A stretch of 64,000 nt of DNA from Trema orientale (Eukaryota > Streptophyta > Magnoliopsida > Rosales > Cannabaceae). The number at the start of each line of letters is the position of its first letter. The stretch's first letter is position 1. Positions 37,171 through 48,000 of this stretch are shown one piece after another. Under the pieces are notes generated by a model that had not been told where the DNA came from, ran no database searches, and saw only the letters and a program-made list of their open reading frames with translations. A program made the position numbers and the translations under genes. The stretch is taken from assembly GCA_002914845.1 (NCBI GenBank), contig JXTC01000486.1, positions 51,808-115,807 on the forward strand, written 5' to 3'.

Positions 37171-37594
37171 TTAGACCTATTTTAGGGGCCTAAGGAAGAA
37201 GAAGAAGGAGAAGACAATGACAAAGAAGAATGTCTTCAGGTTTTCTATTTCTTTTTTAATCGTGTTCTGTGGACTATGGTATTATAGTCTTTCCGGAATT
37301 ATTAGCTCCATGACCTTCTCAGAAAGGCACTTTTAAATATTAACCATGTAATTTTTTAAAAAATTTATTTTTATTTGTTTTTTTCTTGTATGGACTTGGT
37401 AAATATCGATTATACCATTTTTATTCAAATAAAATTAGATTGAGGGCAATCAGATTAAGGGCACGATTAAAACCCCAAAAAAGGCAGTGCTTGGCTTCTT
37501 CGTCCTCTTCTTCCCTTCTTCCTTTTTCTTTTTCCTTTGGCGTGTAAAAGAGGTCTGAACACAGAACAACCCGAATGGAGTCCTGTCGAGTTCC
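37171..37594. other. Centre of the inverted MULE pair
   Basis: On each side lies the start of a Ulp1 gene facing outward: CGACAAGGAACTCGACAGGA at about 37127 (left) is the complement of TCCTGTCGAGTTCCTTGTCG at about 37581 (right). Between them, the MULE A right terminal repeat is recognisable at 37274-37388. Bases 37389-37560 should hold the B left terminus, but I cannot see a clear match to the same terminal repeat. The remainder is T-rich leader. Confidence 0.65.
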
Positions 37595-38150
37595 TTGTCG
37601 TCGTCGCTAAGGTTGCTGTCGTCGGTCGACTTCCTTTCTCCTTTTAGCGCAATAATAGTTCGGACGAAAAATCCTTCCTTTAGAGCTATAGAGCCAGAGT
37701 CAACATCTGAATCGAAGACGAATGGAGGGACTCTCTGGTCGGATGGATCGGCCTCTGAGTCGGATGGGCCAACTTCTGGGTCAGATAGGTCAACAATGCC
37801 AAATGAGGTAAAATTTCACTCTTTGGCTAGTGGGTTATGATAACATCCAGAGCTTATTTTGTGGTTTTTTTTTCCAATTTTTTAGTCCATAATTTTTCCC
37901 TTTTGATCTCAATTTAGTAACTAGAACAAGAAGTGGTTTTACTATCTTAATACATTATCAAGATATCTAAATAGGGTAACATAAATTGTACTTCTGAAAA
38001 GTGCTAGAATACATGTGTCTTGAATTAATTTTTTATAAGATTTATGCAATGAAAAGAAATAAATTCTAGTTTTTGGTATTAAAGTAAAGTGAATACCTAC
38101 ATTAAGTTTAATATGGTATTAATGACTCTTTCACATTTAAAATCGTGTAG

Positions 38151-38186
38151 GTAGAAAAAGAGAATACCCAATCCAATTACCCTAAG
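38151..38186 (+). other. Micro-exon 1 of the Ulp1 gene (36 bp)
   Basis: Preceded by GTGTAG and followed by GTAATT. It translates in phase 0 to VEKENTQSNYPK, the most divergent of the five copies. Confidence 0.75.
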
Positions 38187-38752
38187 GTAATTTTTATTAT
38201 ACATTGATGTTTATTATGTTTTAATTTCATACTCTAAATCTAACTGAGTTTGATTAGGTCCTTTCAGGTTTTTCCAAAGTTGTGTTAAATGTTTCTGAAA
38301 AACCTGACTGGGTTGATTTGAGCTCAAATGGATCCAGTAGAGTTCTTAAGCCAAAGAGTGAAAAATCCGACTGGGTCCATTTAAGCTCGAATGGATCCAG
38401 TAGGGTTCTTAATTCAAAACGTGTCTTGAATCTATGAAAAATTTGACTGGGTCCATTTGAGCTCGAATAGATTCAGTAAAGTTCTTAATTCAAAGAGTTT
38501 AATTCAAAAAAAAAAAACAAATTTTGGTTTTTAGTATTGAAGTAAAGTGAAGTTGGTAGAATGGATCCATTGAAGTTTTTCCAAAATTTTGCTGAATTAT
38601 TTTTGACAACCCCATTGTGTCAATTTAAGCTCGAATAGAGCCAGTAGAGTTCTTAATTCAAAGAAGTGCCTAAACTGGATCTTTTAGAGTTTGACTAGGT
38701 CCATCAAATTTAATATACTATTAATGACTTTTTCCTGTTTAAAATTATGTAG

Positions 38753-38788
38753 GTAGAAAAAGAGAATACCCAACCCGATCAGCCTCAG
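38753..38788 (+). other. Micro-exon 2 of the Ulp1 gene (36 bp)
   Basis: Preceded by ATGTAG and followed by GTAATT. Phase 0, translating to VEKENTQPDQPQ. Confidence 0.75.
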
Positions 38789-39110
38789 GTAATTTTCATT
38801 ATACATTGATGTTTATTACGTTTTAATTTTTAACTCCAAATCTAATTGAGTTTGATTAGGTCTCTTTAGATTTTTCCAAAGTTGTGTTAAATATTTCTGA
38901 AAAACCTGACTGGATTCATTTGAGCTCAAATGGATACAGTAGAGTTCTTAAGTCAAAGAGTGAAAAACCCGACTGGGTCCATTTGAGCTCGAATGGAGTC
39001 AGTAAAGTTCTTATTTCAAAGAAGTGCCTCAATTGGATCTTTTAGACTTTGACGAGATCCATCAAATTTAATATGGTATTAATGACTCTTTCATATTTAA
39101 AATTGTGTAG

Positions 39111-39146
39111 GTAGAAAAAAAGAATACCCAACCCGATCACCCTCAG
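39111..39146 (+). other. Micro-exon 3 of the Ulp1 gene (36 bp), donor mutated
   Basis: The acceptor GTGTAG is intact, but the donor is ATAATT instead of GTAATT, so this copy is probably skipped. Phase 0, translating to VEKKNTQPDHPQ. Confidence 0.75.
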
Positions 39147-39467
39147 ATAATTTTTATTATACATTGATGTTTATTATGTTTTAATTTCATACTCCAAATC
39201 CAATTGAGTTTAATTAGTCATTTTAAGTTTTTCTAAAGTTGTGTTAAATGTTTCTGAAAAACCGGACTGGGTTCATTTGAGCTCAAATGGATCCAATAGA
39301 TTTCTTAAGTCAAAGAGCGAAAAATCCGATTGAGTCCATTTGAGCTCGAATGGAGCTAGTAGAATTCTTAATTCAAAGAAGTACCTCAACTAGATCTTTT
39401 AGAGTTTGACTGGGTCCATCAAATTTAATATGGTATTAATGACTCTTTCATGTTTGAAATTGTGTAG

Positions 39468-39503
39468 GAAGAAAAAGAGAATACCCAACCCGATCACCCT
39501 CAG
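39468..39503 (+). other. Micro-exon 4 of the Ulp1 gene (36 bp)
   Basis: The acceptor GTGTAG and donor GTAATT are intact. Phase 0, translating to EEKENTQPDHPQ. Confidence 0.75.
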
Positions 39504-39821
39504 GTAATTTTCATTATACATTGATGTTTATTATGTTTTACTTTCATACTCCAAATCCATTTGAGTTTGATTAGGTCATTTTAGGTTTTTTCAAAGTCGT
39601 GTTAAATGTTTCTTAAAAATCCGACTGGGTTCATTTGAGCTCAAATAGATTCAGTAGAGTTATTAAGTCAAAGAGTAAAAAACGCGACTGGGTTCATTTG
39701 GGTTCATCTGAGCTCGAATGAAGCTAGTGGAGTTCTTAATTCAAAAAAGTGCCTCAACTTGATCTGGGTCCATCAAATTTAATATGGTATTAATGACTCT
39801 TTCATGTTTAAAATTATGCAG

Positions 39822-39857
39822 GTAGAAAATGAGAATACCCAACCCGATAACCCTCAG
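39822..39857 (+). other. Micro-exon 5 of the Ulp1 gene (36 bp)
   Basis: The acceptor ATGCAG and donor GTAATT are intact. Phase 0, translating to VENENTQPDNPQ. The next exon (40252) also opens in phase 0 with a related VED start. Confidence 0.75.
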
Positions 39858-42800
39858 GTAATTTTTGTTATACATTGATGTTTATTATGTTTTAATTTCA
39901 TACTCTAAATCCAATTGGGTTTGATTAGGTCTTTTTAAGTTTTTCCAAAGTTGAGTTAAATATTTCTGCAAAACCTGACTGAATAGATCCAGTAGAGTTC
40001 TTAAGTCATAGAGTGAAAAATCTGACTAGGCCCGTTTGAGCTCGAATGGATCCAGTAGGGTTCTTAATACAAAAAATGTCTTGAATCCATGAAAAATCTT
40101 ACTAGATCCATTTGAGCTCGAATGAATCCAGTAAAGTTCTTAATTCAAAGAGTTTAATATGGTCTTAGTGACTTTTTAATTGATGTTTTTTAAAAATAAT
40201 TTGATTAGCATACTCTAGTTTGACGTGACACTTAGCTACAATTAATTGTAGGTTGAAGATGTCCCTCGCCTTACACCTAGTTTGGAGCCAAATGAGCACT
40301 TTGCTTGCAAAATATGCACTAAGTATCGTTTGGCTCTAACTGTCAACTGTATAAAGGAGGCACTAAAGAATGATCTAGAAGACTTACAATGGTTCAAGAA
40401 ACAATCTCCATTTGGCCACTTTCTTGATGTTCCGAACCATTACGAACATTCTAGTCAAGTGACGTGGCTATTACTTATTCATCAAGCATGTTGTGAGGGT
40501 AAGCATGAGATATGGTTTGTTGTGAATGGAAAACCTATTAGATTCTCGTTGATGGAGTATGCATTGATATATAGGCTCAATTGCTCAACTATTCTAGATG
40601 ATCTTCAAGTGAACCCCAAAGCCGTCTATAGATAGACATTTTCCAAAGAAAAAGAAGAAAGGCATTAGCATAGAAGATGTTATGCAAAAATTGTCTTCAA
40701 TAAGCATCCAAAGTACTAAAAAGAGGGGCGAAAGAATGTAAGTGGAAGAAATGATGAGAAATTGAAGATGGCCATGCTCTTGTTTGTCTCTGAAATTTTG
40801 TTGAATGGAGACAGGCCAACCTATGGCATTGACGAGTTTTTGTTTGGATTGGTTAATGATATGGAAGCATGCAAGCAATTTCCTTGGGGAACTTATTCTT
40901 ACAACTATCTGTTGGAGCAATTAGATTGGGCAATAAAGTCGAAAGCTGAGGAGTTGCATAAAAAGAATGAGAGCGAGACCACAAATACTTATATGGGTTT
41001 CGTGCTTCCTTTGGCGGTAGGAAAATTTTCCTAAGATAGTTTTTCTTGAGTAATTTTTTTTTGTTTTTATTTTCCCAACTCTTATAGTTTTTCTTGTTAC
41101 TATGTGTAGGTAATGGTATATGAGTGTATACTAGCTATTGCAAATGAGTTAGCTACAAGATGAGAAGATGTTGATAGAGTAGTTTCAAGGATTTGTCGAT
41201 GGAAGATGAATTGGAAACAGAAGCAATCTCCTTCATACAGTAGAATACTAACAGTGCTAGGTAAATCACAGGTCAGTATTTCTTTCCATAATTATTATGG
41301 TTTAAGTTGTCAAGTTTCATTTTTGATTTATTTGTATTTAATCCAGTATTTTTCTTCTTAAATTTTAGAAAATACATGCACTCCTTATACCAACGGATGA
41401 GGAAAAAGAGGCACCATACATGCATGGGTTCATCCAGCCAAATACACCATGAAATGTTGAGTTAGAACGATTGACGAGCTTCTTACTTTCCGGAGGCTCA
41501 GTCGCTTGGGAAGCTGAGACAATGGCCAATGATGCCCATACTGATGTGGATGTTACAATTCATGCCGAGCCAACTACTGAAGATGCTTTAAGGTTGAGCC
41601 CATCACGACGTAGTAGTCCCCTCCTTAGAAATGATATTCTGATACCAAATCCTCCGCGACCAGAGGAGAGGCCGAGTGAGAACTTGTTTAGTGAGATTAA
41701 GGCCTACATAGAACATCGACTTTCTCTAGTAGAGTCCCTCTTTCGATCTGAAATTGCTCTCCTAAAATCAGATGTAGCAAGGATAGAGTCAAAGGTAGAC
41801 TCATTAGTGACACAACAACACAATGATACACATGACGTTGATGACACAGGTGGCGATTATGACCATAAATCTGGGATGTATTACCTCACTCCTCCAACTA
41901 TGGTTTATGAATAGTTTAATGGTGACCATGGCGAGATAAAGGTTGAGCAACAAGTTGAGACTGAGGAGCAACCTGGTCAGCAGCAATCTGGGACTGTGGT
42001 TCAGCAGCAACCTAAGTTTGCGGAGCAACCTATTCAGCAGCCTCGTCAGGAACCTACTCTTGTAAGGAAGCGTAAGCCTTCGCACTACATCAGCTCACCA
42101 TATACTAACCCATGTCGCAAAACACGGTATCACCATGACAAAAAGCTTGTGTACACTCCTTTGTGGATGATCCCCAAGGAAAAAGCGGAGGCATTTGAAA
42201 AGTATTTGAAATCAAAAGGTGTGACACCTATTATGTGCGGTATTGCAAAACATACATGAGTCTTTTTTGGTAAGATCCTTTCACCCTATATATGGTTGGA
42301 GAGTGAGGTAAGTTATGTGTTTTTGTATTAATAATATTTTTCGGTCATTTATTTTATCCTTGATGAAGTATATATTTGTTTGGTTGTTTCTTCACTGGTT
42401 GTTTCTTTTGCAGCATATGGAAGAGGTCATGTTTGGCACAAGGAAACGTCAACAAAATTATCCAGACGTGATCAAACAAGACTCTATCATTCTAGACGAC
42501 TTGTTCAGCCAACTCGCATTGAGCAACTTCACTACCCACCCAAACACTCCTGACGAGGCACAATTGCGATACATTGCTGGACTCTCCCCCAACCATTGGG
42601 GGCGCCCTTGGAAAGGTGCACGAAAGTTGTATATAATTTTGAACTTAAGGGACAAATACTGGGTTACTGTTAAAGCTAATTTGGAGGCATATGAGATAGT
42701 TGTTTTTGATAATAATAATATTGAGGTGACCATTGAAAAAAATATGGACGAGGCAATGTTGCCACTTTGTACTATGATCCTAGTAATGCTTAAGATACCT

Positions 42801-43261
42801 AGAGATTTTCAACATATAGTAGATCATTTATAAGGTCCATGGTCGTACAAGCGCCCATTAGACATCCCCCAAAACTCGAGGTAACTATTTTACTTATTTA
42901 TTTGATTATGTTCATTTTATGTAAAAATCAAAGAAACTAATCATATTAATATTGTGGTAAATAATAGCGGTGACTGTGGAGTATGTGCAATTAAGTTTAT
43001 CGAGTTTGACATGGAAGGTCTTCCATTTATGCTCATTGATGATGAGACAATGGTCTTATTCCGAAGAAAGATGGCAGCTCATATTTTTATGCTGATTGGG
43101 ACCCATAGATTGGTTTTTATATGTGTAAATAGGATTTTTTGGAATCATATGATTAAATCAACTGATCAATGTATAATATAGTTAAAACATGTTATTAATA
43201 TATAATTAGATCATGTCATTATCTATCTACTTAAATTGTATACTTATGTCCCGTAATTTCT

Positions 43262-43690
43262 TCTCTTGCAAATATCTACTCGACTGGATCCATTTGTGTC
43301 CTACTTGGTCCATTAGAGTTATTTTACGTGGACTTTATTGGCCCCGTTTGTGACTAAATAGACCTAATTAATTGAAGTTTGAATAAAGTAAATCTGAAAA
43401 TCTCGACTGGCTCCATTTGTGCCTAACTGGGTCCTGTTCGTACCCAACTCAACCTAATCAAGTATTACTTCAAAGGAGAATATTTTCTACGAAACTCGAC
43501 TGGCTCCATTTGTGCCTAACTAGTCCAATCGAATTAAGTGACTTAGACTCGATTAGGCCCGTTTGTTCCTAATTCGACCCAATTGGGTCCAATAAACTAA
43601 ACCCACCTTAGTTCAATTGGCCGAATTGAGCCTAACTGCACCCAATTGAGTCTTAATCCACTTTGTAAAGAATAACCTAAGTGTAATCAA
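43262..43690 (+). repeat. 3' array downstream of the MULE B Ulp1 gene
   Basis: Units with CTCGACTGGCTCCATTTGTG and related halves, in the direction of the Ulp1 gene. Same family as 27520-28165. Confidence 0.85.
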
Positions 43691-43739
43691 TTGGATCTAA
43701 ATAAGAGTTAATTTATTTTGTTTGAAGTTTGCCTATTTG

Positions 43740-44345
43740 TGATCAATTCACATAAAAACATTGTGAACAAAATTTATAAAACATTACATCATTTATTAGA
43801 AATAAAGATTACATAACGTAAAATTGTGTCCTAATTTATCGTTATAAACTATAGAAAATGACATTGGTTATAATATTCTTCGTACAAAATTACATTTTAC
43901 AAGTACATTGAATGAAACAATATTTGTAAATGTATATTGTAGACTACTTATATACTTTGTCTAGTGTTTGCATCCAAGATAAATAATTCATTTTAATAAA
44001 AAAATTTCAATGATAAAGTTTTTTTATGTTAGTAACTAAAGTATGTATAGTATTGTCCCCCTAAATGGAAGAAAATAAATTTGGATGAGAAAGAAATGAT
44101 TTTAAGAATTGTAGGGAGAAAATATAGAATTCAGATTTTATGGTAGCTAAAATCAAGAATTAATAAAACTTCGGTTTCATATATATTTTTCAAGTTTAAA
44201 TTAAACATCTACATTATAATAAAAATAAAGTTTAAATTTTCAAGTTATAATATGATTATTTTCTCAAACATAGAATAACAAGTGTAATTTTGATTTAAAA
44301 AATCTTGTAAGTACGAGAGAGAAAATGACTTATTTTACAAAATTT
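43740..44345 (+). other. Spacer X of MULE B
   Basis: AT-rich and non-coding, collinear with 28180-28700 of MULE A in the same absolute orientation. Shared blocks include GAATGAAACAATATTTGTAA, AAATGATTTTAAGAATTG and AAAATGACTTATTTTA. Confidence 0.75.
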
Positions 44346-44469
44346 ACAAACTACCTAGGAGAATAAAACAAAAATTATCAAACATCAAATATCAAATTTA
44401 ATCTCAAGAATATATTGCATTTTCCTATCATATACAAATATATTATCAATATAGAAAGAACCTTTTTTT

Positions 44470-44705
44470 TTTTGGAAAACCTGATTGGACTCGACTAGAA
44501 TAAAAGTGGACCTAGTCGAGTTTCTCTTGAGCTCCACCAGACCTAGTCAGAGCACAAATGGATCCAGTCATGTTCATAACAGAGCACATCATAACTTTTT
44601 GGAAAACCAAACTCGACCCAATCGGAATATAACTGAATCCAATCAAGTTACAAAGAAACTCGAGTGGACCCAGTCGAAGCATAAATAGAATCAGTCGAGC
44701 TTAGA
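44470..44705 (-). repeat. 3' array downstream of the MULE B transposase
   Basis: Repeat family members in minus orientation (for example GACTGGATCCATTTGTGC read on -), following the transposase direction and inverted relative to 43262-43690. Confidence 0.8.
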
Positions 44706-44871
44706 ATTATTTATTTTTGAAGCTACCTTATAGATAATAGATAAAAATAGTCCTGCTTGAATACGTACTACATAATACATAAAATAAATACATAATAAAA
44801 GCATCCTTGTAAAGAATATTACATATTTCAAACAAAATAAATTTTTGGCTATATAATCTCTACTTCATAAA

Positions 44872-47122
44872 CTACAATTGAGAAGAACTGGTTGGAAGAA
44901 GGCACTTCTTCTTGGTGTGTCTGAGGCATCCACATAACTCATACATTTTTCTACTTCTTTTGCCTTCTCCTTCTGAAGGAAATCTTTGCTCCTTTGGTCT
45001 ACCTCGTTTGTTAGGTTTTAGTGGGGGTAATACCTTAATAATCACTTCATCTTCAAGGATATCCCAATCCTCTTTTGGAGGCACTAGGTAAATAGTCTCT
45101 GCATAGGCTAGTGTCCAAGTTGATAGCTTGTAGTAATTAGAGCACAATTCATATACTTGCATATTCACTGCCTCGCATGCTGCTATGGCATGCGTACAAG
45201 GAAGTCTATCGATATCAAAGACACGACACGAACAACGCCTTTGACCGAAATCAACCACTGCATCTTTGCCTTTTCCAATTACCTCATACTCAAACTGATT
45301 AAGTTGGTTTATCTTCATTCCAGATGCCTGTTTGAATCTTTCCCTCACAATGTCCTCTGCCTTCGCAGTCAATGGTGTATCTGGTGTTTCAGTAGATGCT
45401 GCCGCGTTCTGGTGTTTGTTGAACCATTCAGATATTTTTTTCTAGATAACATCCAATAACTCAAGTATCGAGTAATCTTTAGCATCCTTCATCACCCCAT
45501 CGATTGATTCGGCACCATTTATGGTCATAATGTTGTATCAAGAACCTGTAAAGTGAGCTCTTGCCCATTTTGTCACATCAACATGTGCAGTATCCTCAAG
45601 ATATGTCACAGCACCTGGATACCTATTTTTAAGTTCATTATAAAGCTTATTAAACTCAGAAACTTTATATGCATGGGAAGTATCCTCAAATTGTTTGACA
45701 ACACCTTTAACTTTGATACGATTTTTTATATTTTGGGAAAGATGCCACCTACAGAACCCATTGTGTGCCTTCTTATAAATTTGTTGGACTCCTTTGATGA
45801 TGCTTTTGTGTCGATCTGAAATAACGACCAACTCATCATTATCTTGTATAAAATCTTGTAGCTTTTGAAGGAACCAAGACCACGAAGCATCATTCTCAGA
45901 GTCAACCACTGCCCAAGCAATAGGATATTGATGATAATTACCATCTTGTGCTGTGGCAATAAGCATTACCCACTTGTAATCACCTCTTAACCAAGTTCTA
46001 TCCACTGTAATAACTTTCCTCATGTAACGATATCATTTAATGCACGCACTATATGCTTAGAAAATGTATTTGAATATATTAGATTGGGTAACTTCTAAGT
46101 GTGTGACTGTGCCAGGATTCATCTTAACCATATACAAATAAGCTGGGAGTAATTGAAAACTCAACTCCGGTGAACCCCTAAGAAGGTTGTTAGCAAGTTT
46201 TTTTTCCCTTCCAAGCTTTCCTATATGTTATTGGAACATGACAGTTTTGCATCATAGTCATTATTGACATTGGAGTCAGTGTCTCTTTTTGACCTTCGAA
46301 ATGTGAGTTCACCAGCTATGCAACTATTGATGAACTTGCTTGTCTGTGCTTCCACTTTTGATTGACAAGGGAGCAAGTATGAGTATTGGAATATGTTCGG
46401 ATGGAAAAATACTCTGAGTCTGCAACCTTTCATGCTCGGACTGCCCATTTACATGCCTTATCAATGCATTTCGTTACATATAATGACTTTGTAGATTTCT
46501 TTATTTCCATCTCGAAGCAAGCCTTCAGAGCAATATCATGCAATTTACTTTTCACTTCGTCTTTGTTCGCAAATTCCTGACCAATCACCAAATCTGACTC
46601 GTCTTTGAAACTAAAAGGCTCGTAACAACAGACAATGCTTATAGGTTCACAATTTTCTGAAATTGTTAAATCTACCTCTGGACATGGTGGAAATTCTGGG
46701 CATTGTGGAGCCAGACTTGATGTCGTTGCATCTACAATAAGATGAGGCATTGTGCCAATGCCAATATTCTCTGCAATGTGGCCTAGTGCAGAAGTTGCAT
46801 CACAAACATTTCTTTCAACATGAAAGTCACCACTGATGTTGTTTGACAATGTTGGATCATTTTCATTTCCACATCTTTCAATCGCTTTATCACATTCATC
46901 GTTCTTAATAAGCTCCACACATAGAATTTTTCTACGTTTATACTCTTCAACGTCAAAAAGATACCAATAACACATTCATCTATTTTATTATGGTCCACAC
47001 TAAGCCTGTCATATAATTTCAACACCAACTCCGAAAATTTAATAATAAATTTATTAAAAATAAGAACGATAGTTTCTGGATTCTTTGGTAACCACTCGCA
47101 GGACTCTTCATTCTCCTTCAAT
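44872..47122 (-). pseudogene. MULE B transposase, lightly decayed
   Basis: On - the body opens at 47122 with KENEESCEWLPKNPETIV and FSELVLKLYDRLSV, the PB1-like N-terminus without its native start. The MuDR DNA-binding module is at 46600-46430 (DESDLVIGQEFANKDEV to KACKWAVRA). The DDE core lies in one long frame, 46023-45538: VITVDRTWLRGDYKWVM, VVISDRHKSIIKGVQ, FCRWHLSQNIKN. The last frame, 45372-44872, has the intact SWIM finger RCSCRVFDIDRLPCTHAI, KPNKRGRPKEQRF, and a knuckle that has lost its first Cys (YELCGCLRHTKKKC). A few stops remain (46430, 46221 region, 45538). The native start lies in the inverted segment 47122-47948. Confidence 0.93.
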
Positions 47123-47948
47123 TGGACGAGGGATTGGAGTGGAAGAGCAGCTCTAGTCCAGGTTTCCAGTCCAACCATTCTTGCGTTATTCCTCTCTTCT
47201 CTTCTCTTCTCTTCTCAATTTAAGTTTCCTATTACTCTTAAGATTATTGGCATAATTTCTTAATCATTCGAAGCAAGCACGAATGCAGGTACTTTCCACA
47301 TTGTATAATATCAAATTCAGTATTTCAAATCTTATTCAAAATAAGTTTAGATTCAAAGTTTAGTTTGTAAGTTAGTAATCTATACTTTAAAGGTTAAATG
47401 AAATTAAAAAGCACAACAGTGTCGATTTGAGCTTGCATTTAAGTTTTTTGTGTGGAAATCGAACCTAGGAAGAAGATGAACAGTAGAGCTCGATTGGTTC
47501 CAACCGAGCTCGATTAGATCCGTTCGAGTTCATTATGAATGAGTAAATAACTCGATTGGAAGTCTAATTAAGCTCAATCGGATTCATTAGAAAGATTGTT
47601 ATATAACCCGACTGGTTCTAATCGAGCTCGATTGGATCCATTCAAGTTCTTTATTAAAGAGTAAATAACCCAATTGGAACTCCAATCGAGCTCAATTGGA
47701 TTCATTAGAAAGCTTATTATATAGCTCGACTAGTTCCAAGCGAGCTCGATTGGACACCTTCGAGTTTTTTTATGAAAGTGTAAATAACTCGATCGGCTTC
47801 AATCGAGCTTTTTCATTTCTTAATTTTTTATTCCTGTTTCCTTTTAAAAAAATTTTGATAGATATTTTTTTACTTGCAATATTTATCAATAGAAATTGTA
47901 AATTTTTGTTGCAGAAATAACTCGTATAATAATATATATGCGCAATAT
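47122..47948 (+). other. Inverted 5' leader segment of MULE B
   Basis: This matches 62365-63225 of element C in the plus direction, including GATTGGAGTGG, GAAGCAAGCACGAATGCAG|GTAC (donor at 47288/47289), the palindromic repeats (47485-47830) and TTTTTGTTGCAG (acceptor at 47914). Both the coding body and the terminal repeat of B are on the minus strand, so this block alone is flipped. The native ATG two bases after the acceptor has become ATA. Confidence 0.85.
47485..47830 (+). repeat. Palindromic repeats in the MULE B leader intron
   Basis: Several copies of CTCGATTGG(TT/A)CCAA(C/T)CGAGCTCG alternate with AGAGTAAATAAC-type spacers, with a period of about 120 bp. The same arrangement is at 62740-63085. 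Confidence 0.85.
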
Positions 47949-48000
47949 GATGGGGACCAATTTTCTTTTTTTTTTCTTTTTCTTTTTTCTTTTATATAAG

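Larger units (their letters stand above)
24157..37388 (+). mobile_element. MULE A: transposase plus Ulp1-protease gene (Kaonashi-like)
   Basis: The left terminal repeat is at 24157-24300 and the right one at 37274-37388, sharing the AACATGACCTTTTAAAAGT / AATATTTAAAAGTGCC core. The transposase runs on + from 25089; a DUF1985-Ulp1 gene runs on - from about 37170 to 32075. The genes converge on repeat arrays and an AT-rich spacer. MULEs carrying Ulp1-like proteases are known in plants (Kaonashi; CUMULE in melon). Two later insertions sit inside: a solo LTR (28791-31544) and a MITE (35361-36296). Without them the element is about 9.5 kb. Both genes are pseudogenes. Confidence 0.8.
37850..40251 (+). 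repeat. Tandem intron/micro-exon array in the MULE B Ulp1 gene
   Basis: The region is built of units of about 355 bp (micro-exon starts 38151, 38753, 39111, 39468, 39822). Each unit has a 36-bp exon, GTAATTTT-type donor, ATACATTGATGTTTATTATG, one to three copies of the CATTTGAGCTCGAATGGA motif, and TTAATGACTCTTTCAT before the next acceptor. The first interval is longer (602 bp) because it has extra motif copies. Confidence 0.92.
37595..43181 (+). pseudogene. MULE B DUF1985/Ulp1-like protease gene, recently decayed
   Basis: Exon 1 ends at 37807 (Ser/Glu/Asp-rich, ...TMPNE|GTAAAA). Five 36-bp micro-exons follow, then the DUF1985 exon from 40252 (EPNEHFACKIC...SPFGHFLDV...EIWFVVNGKPIRFSLMEYAL, to about 41016), and exons at about 41110-41271 (VMVYECILAIANELA), 41369-42307 (GFIQPNTP, then a Gln-rich stretch), 42414-42880 and about 42957-43181. 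All boundaries have GT and AG. The C48 core has VFDN and NNSGDCGVCAIKFIEF (Cys kept), but DKYWVTVKANLE has Tyr in place of the catalytic His that A keeps. A few in-frame stops (for example after NPKAVYR, about 40633; after NTP, about 41452; at 41912; at about 42832) make it a pseudogene, much less damaged than A. Confidence 0.88.

Noticed and set aside
37389..37560. Left terminal inverted repeat of MULE B
   Set aside because: Expected here, but no stretch matches the A, B or C terminal repeat well enough to report as a feature.
46783..47178. MVGLETWT... as the natural N-terminus of the MULE B transposase
   Set aside because: The first codons come from the inverted leader block; the native N-terminus is the MTRTIIYVQ type seen in element C.
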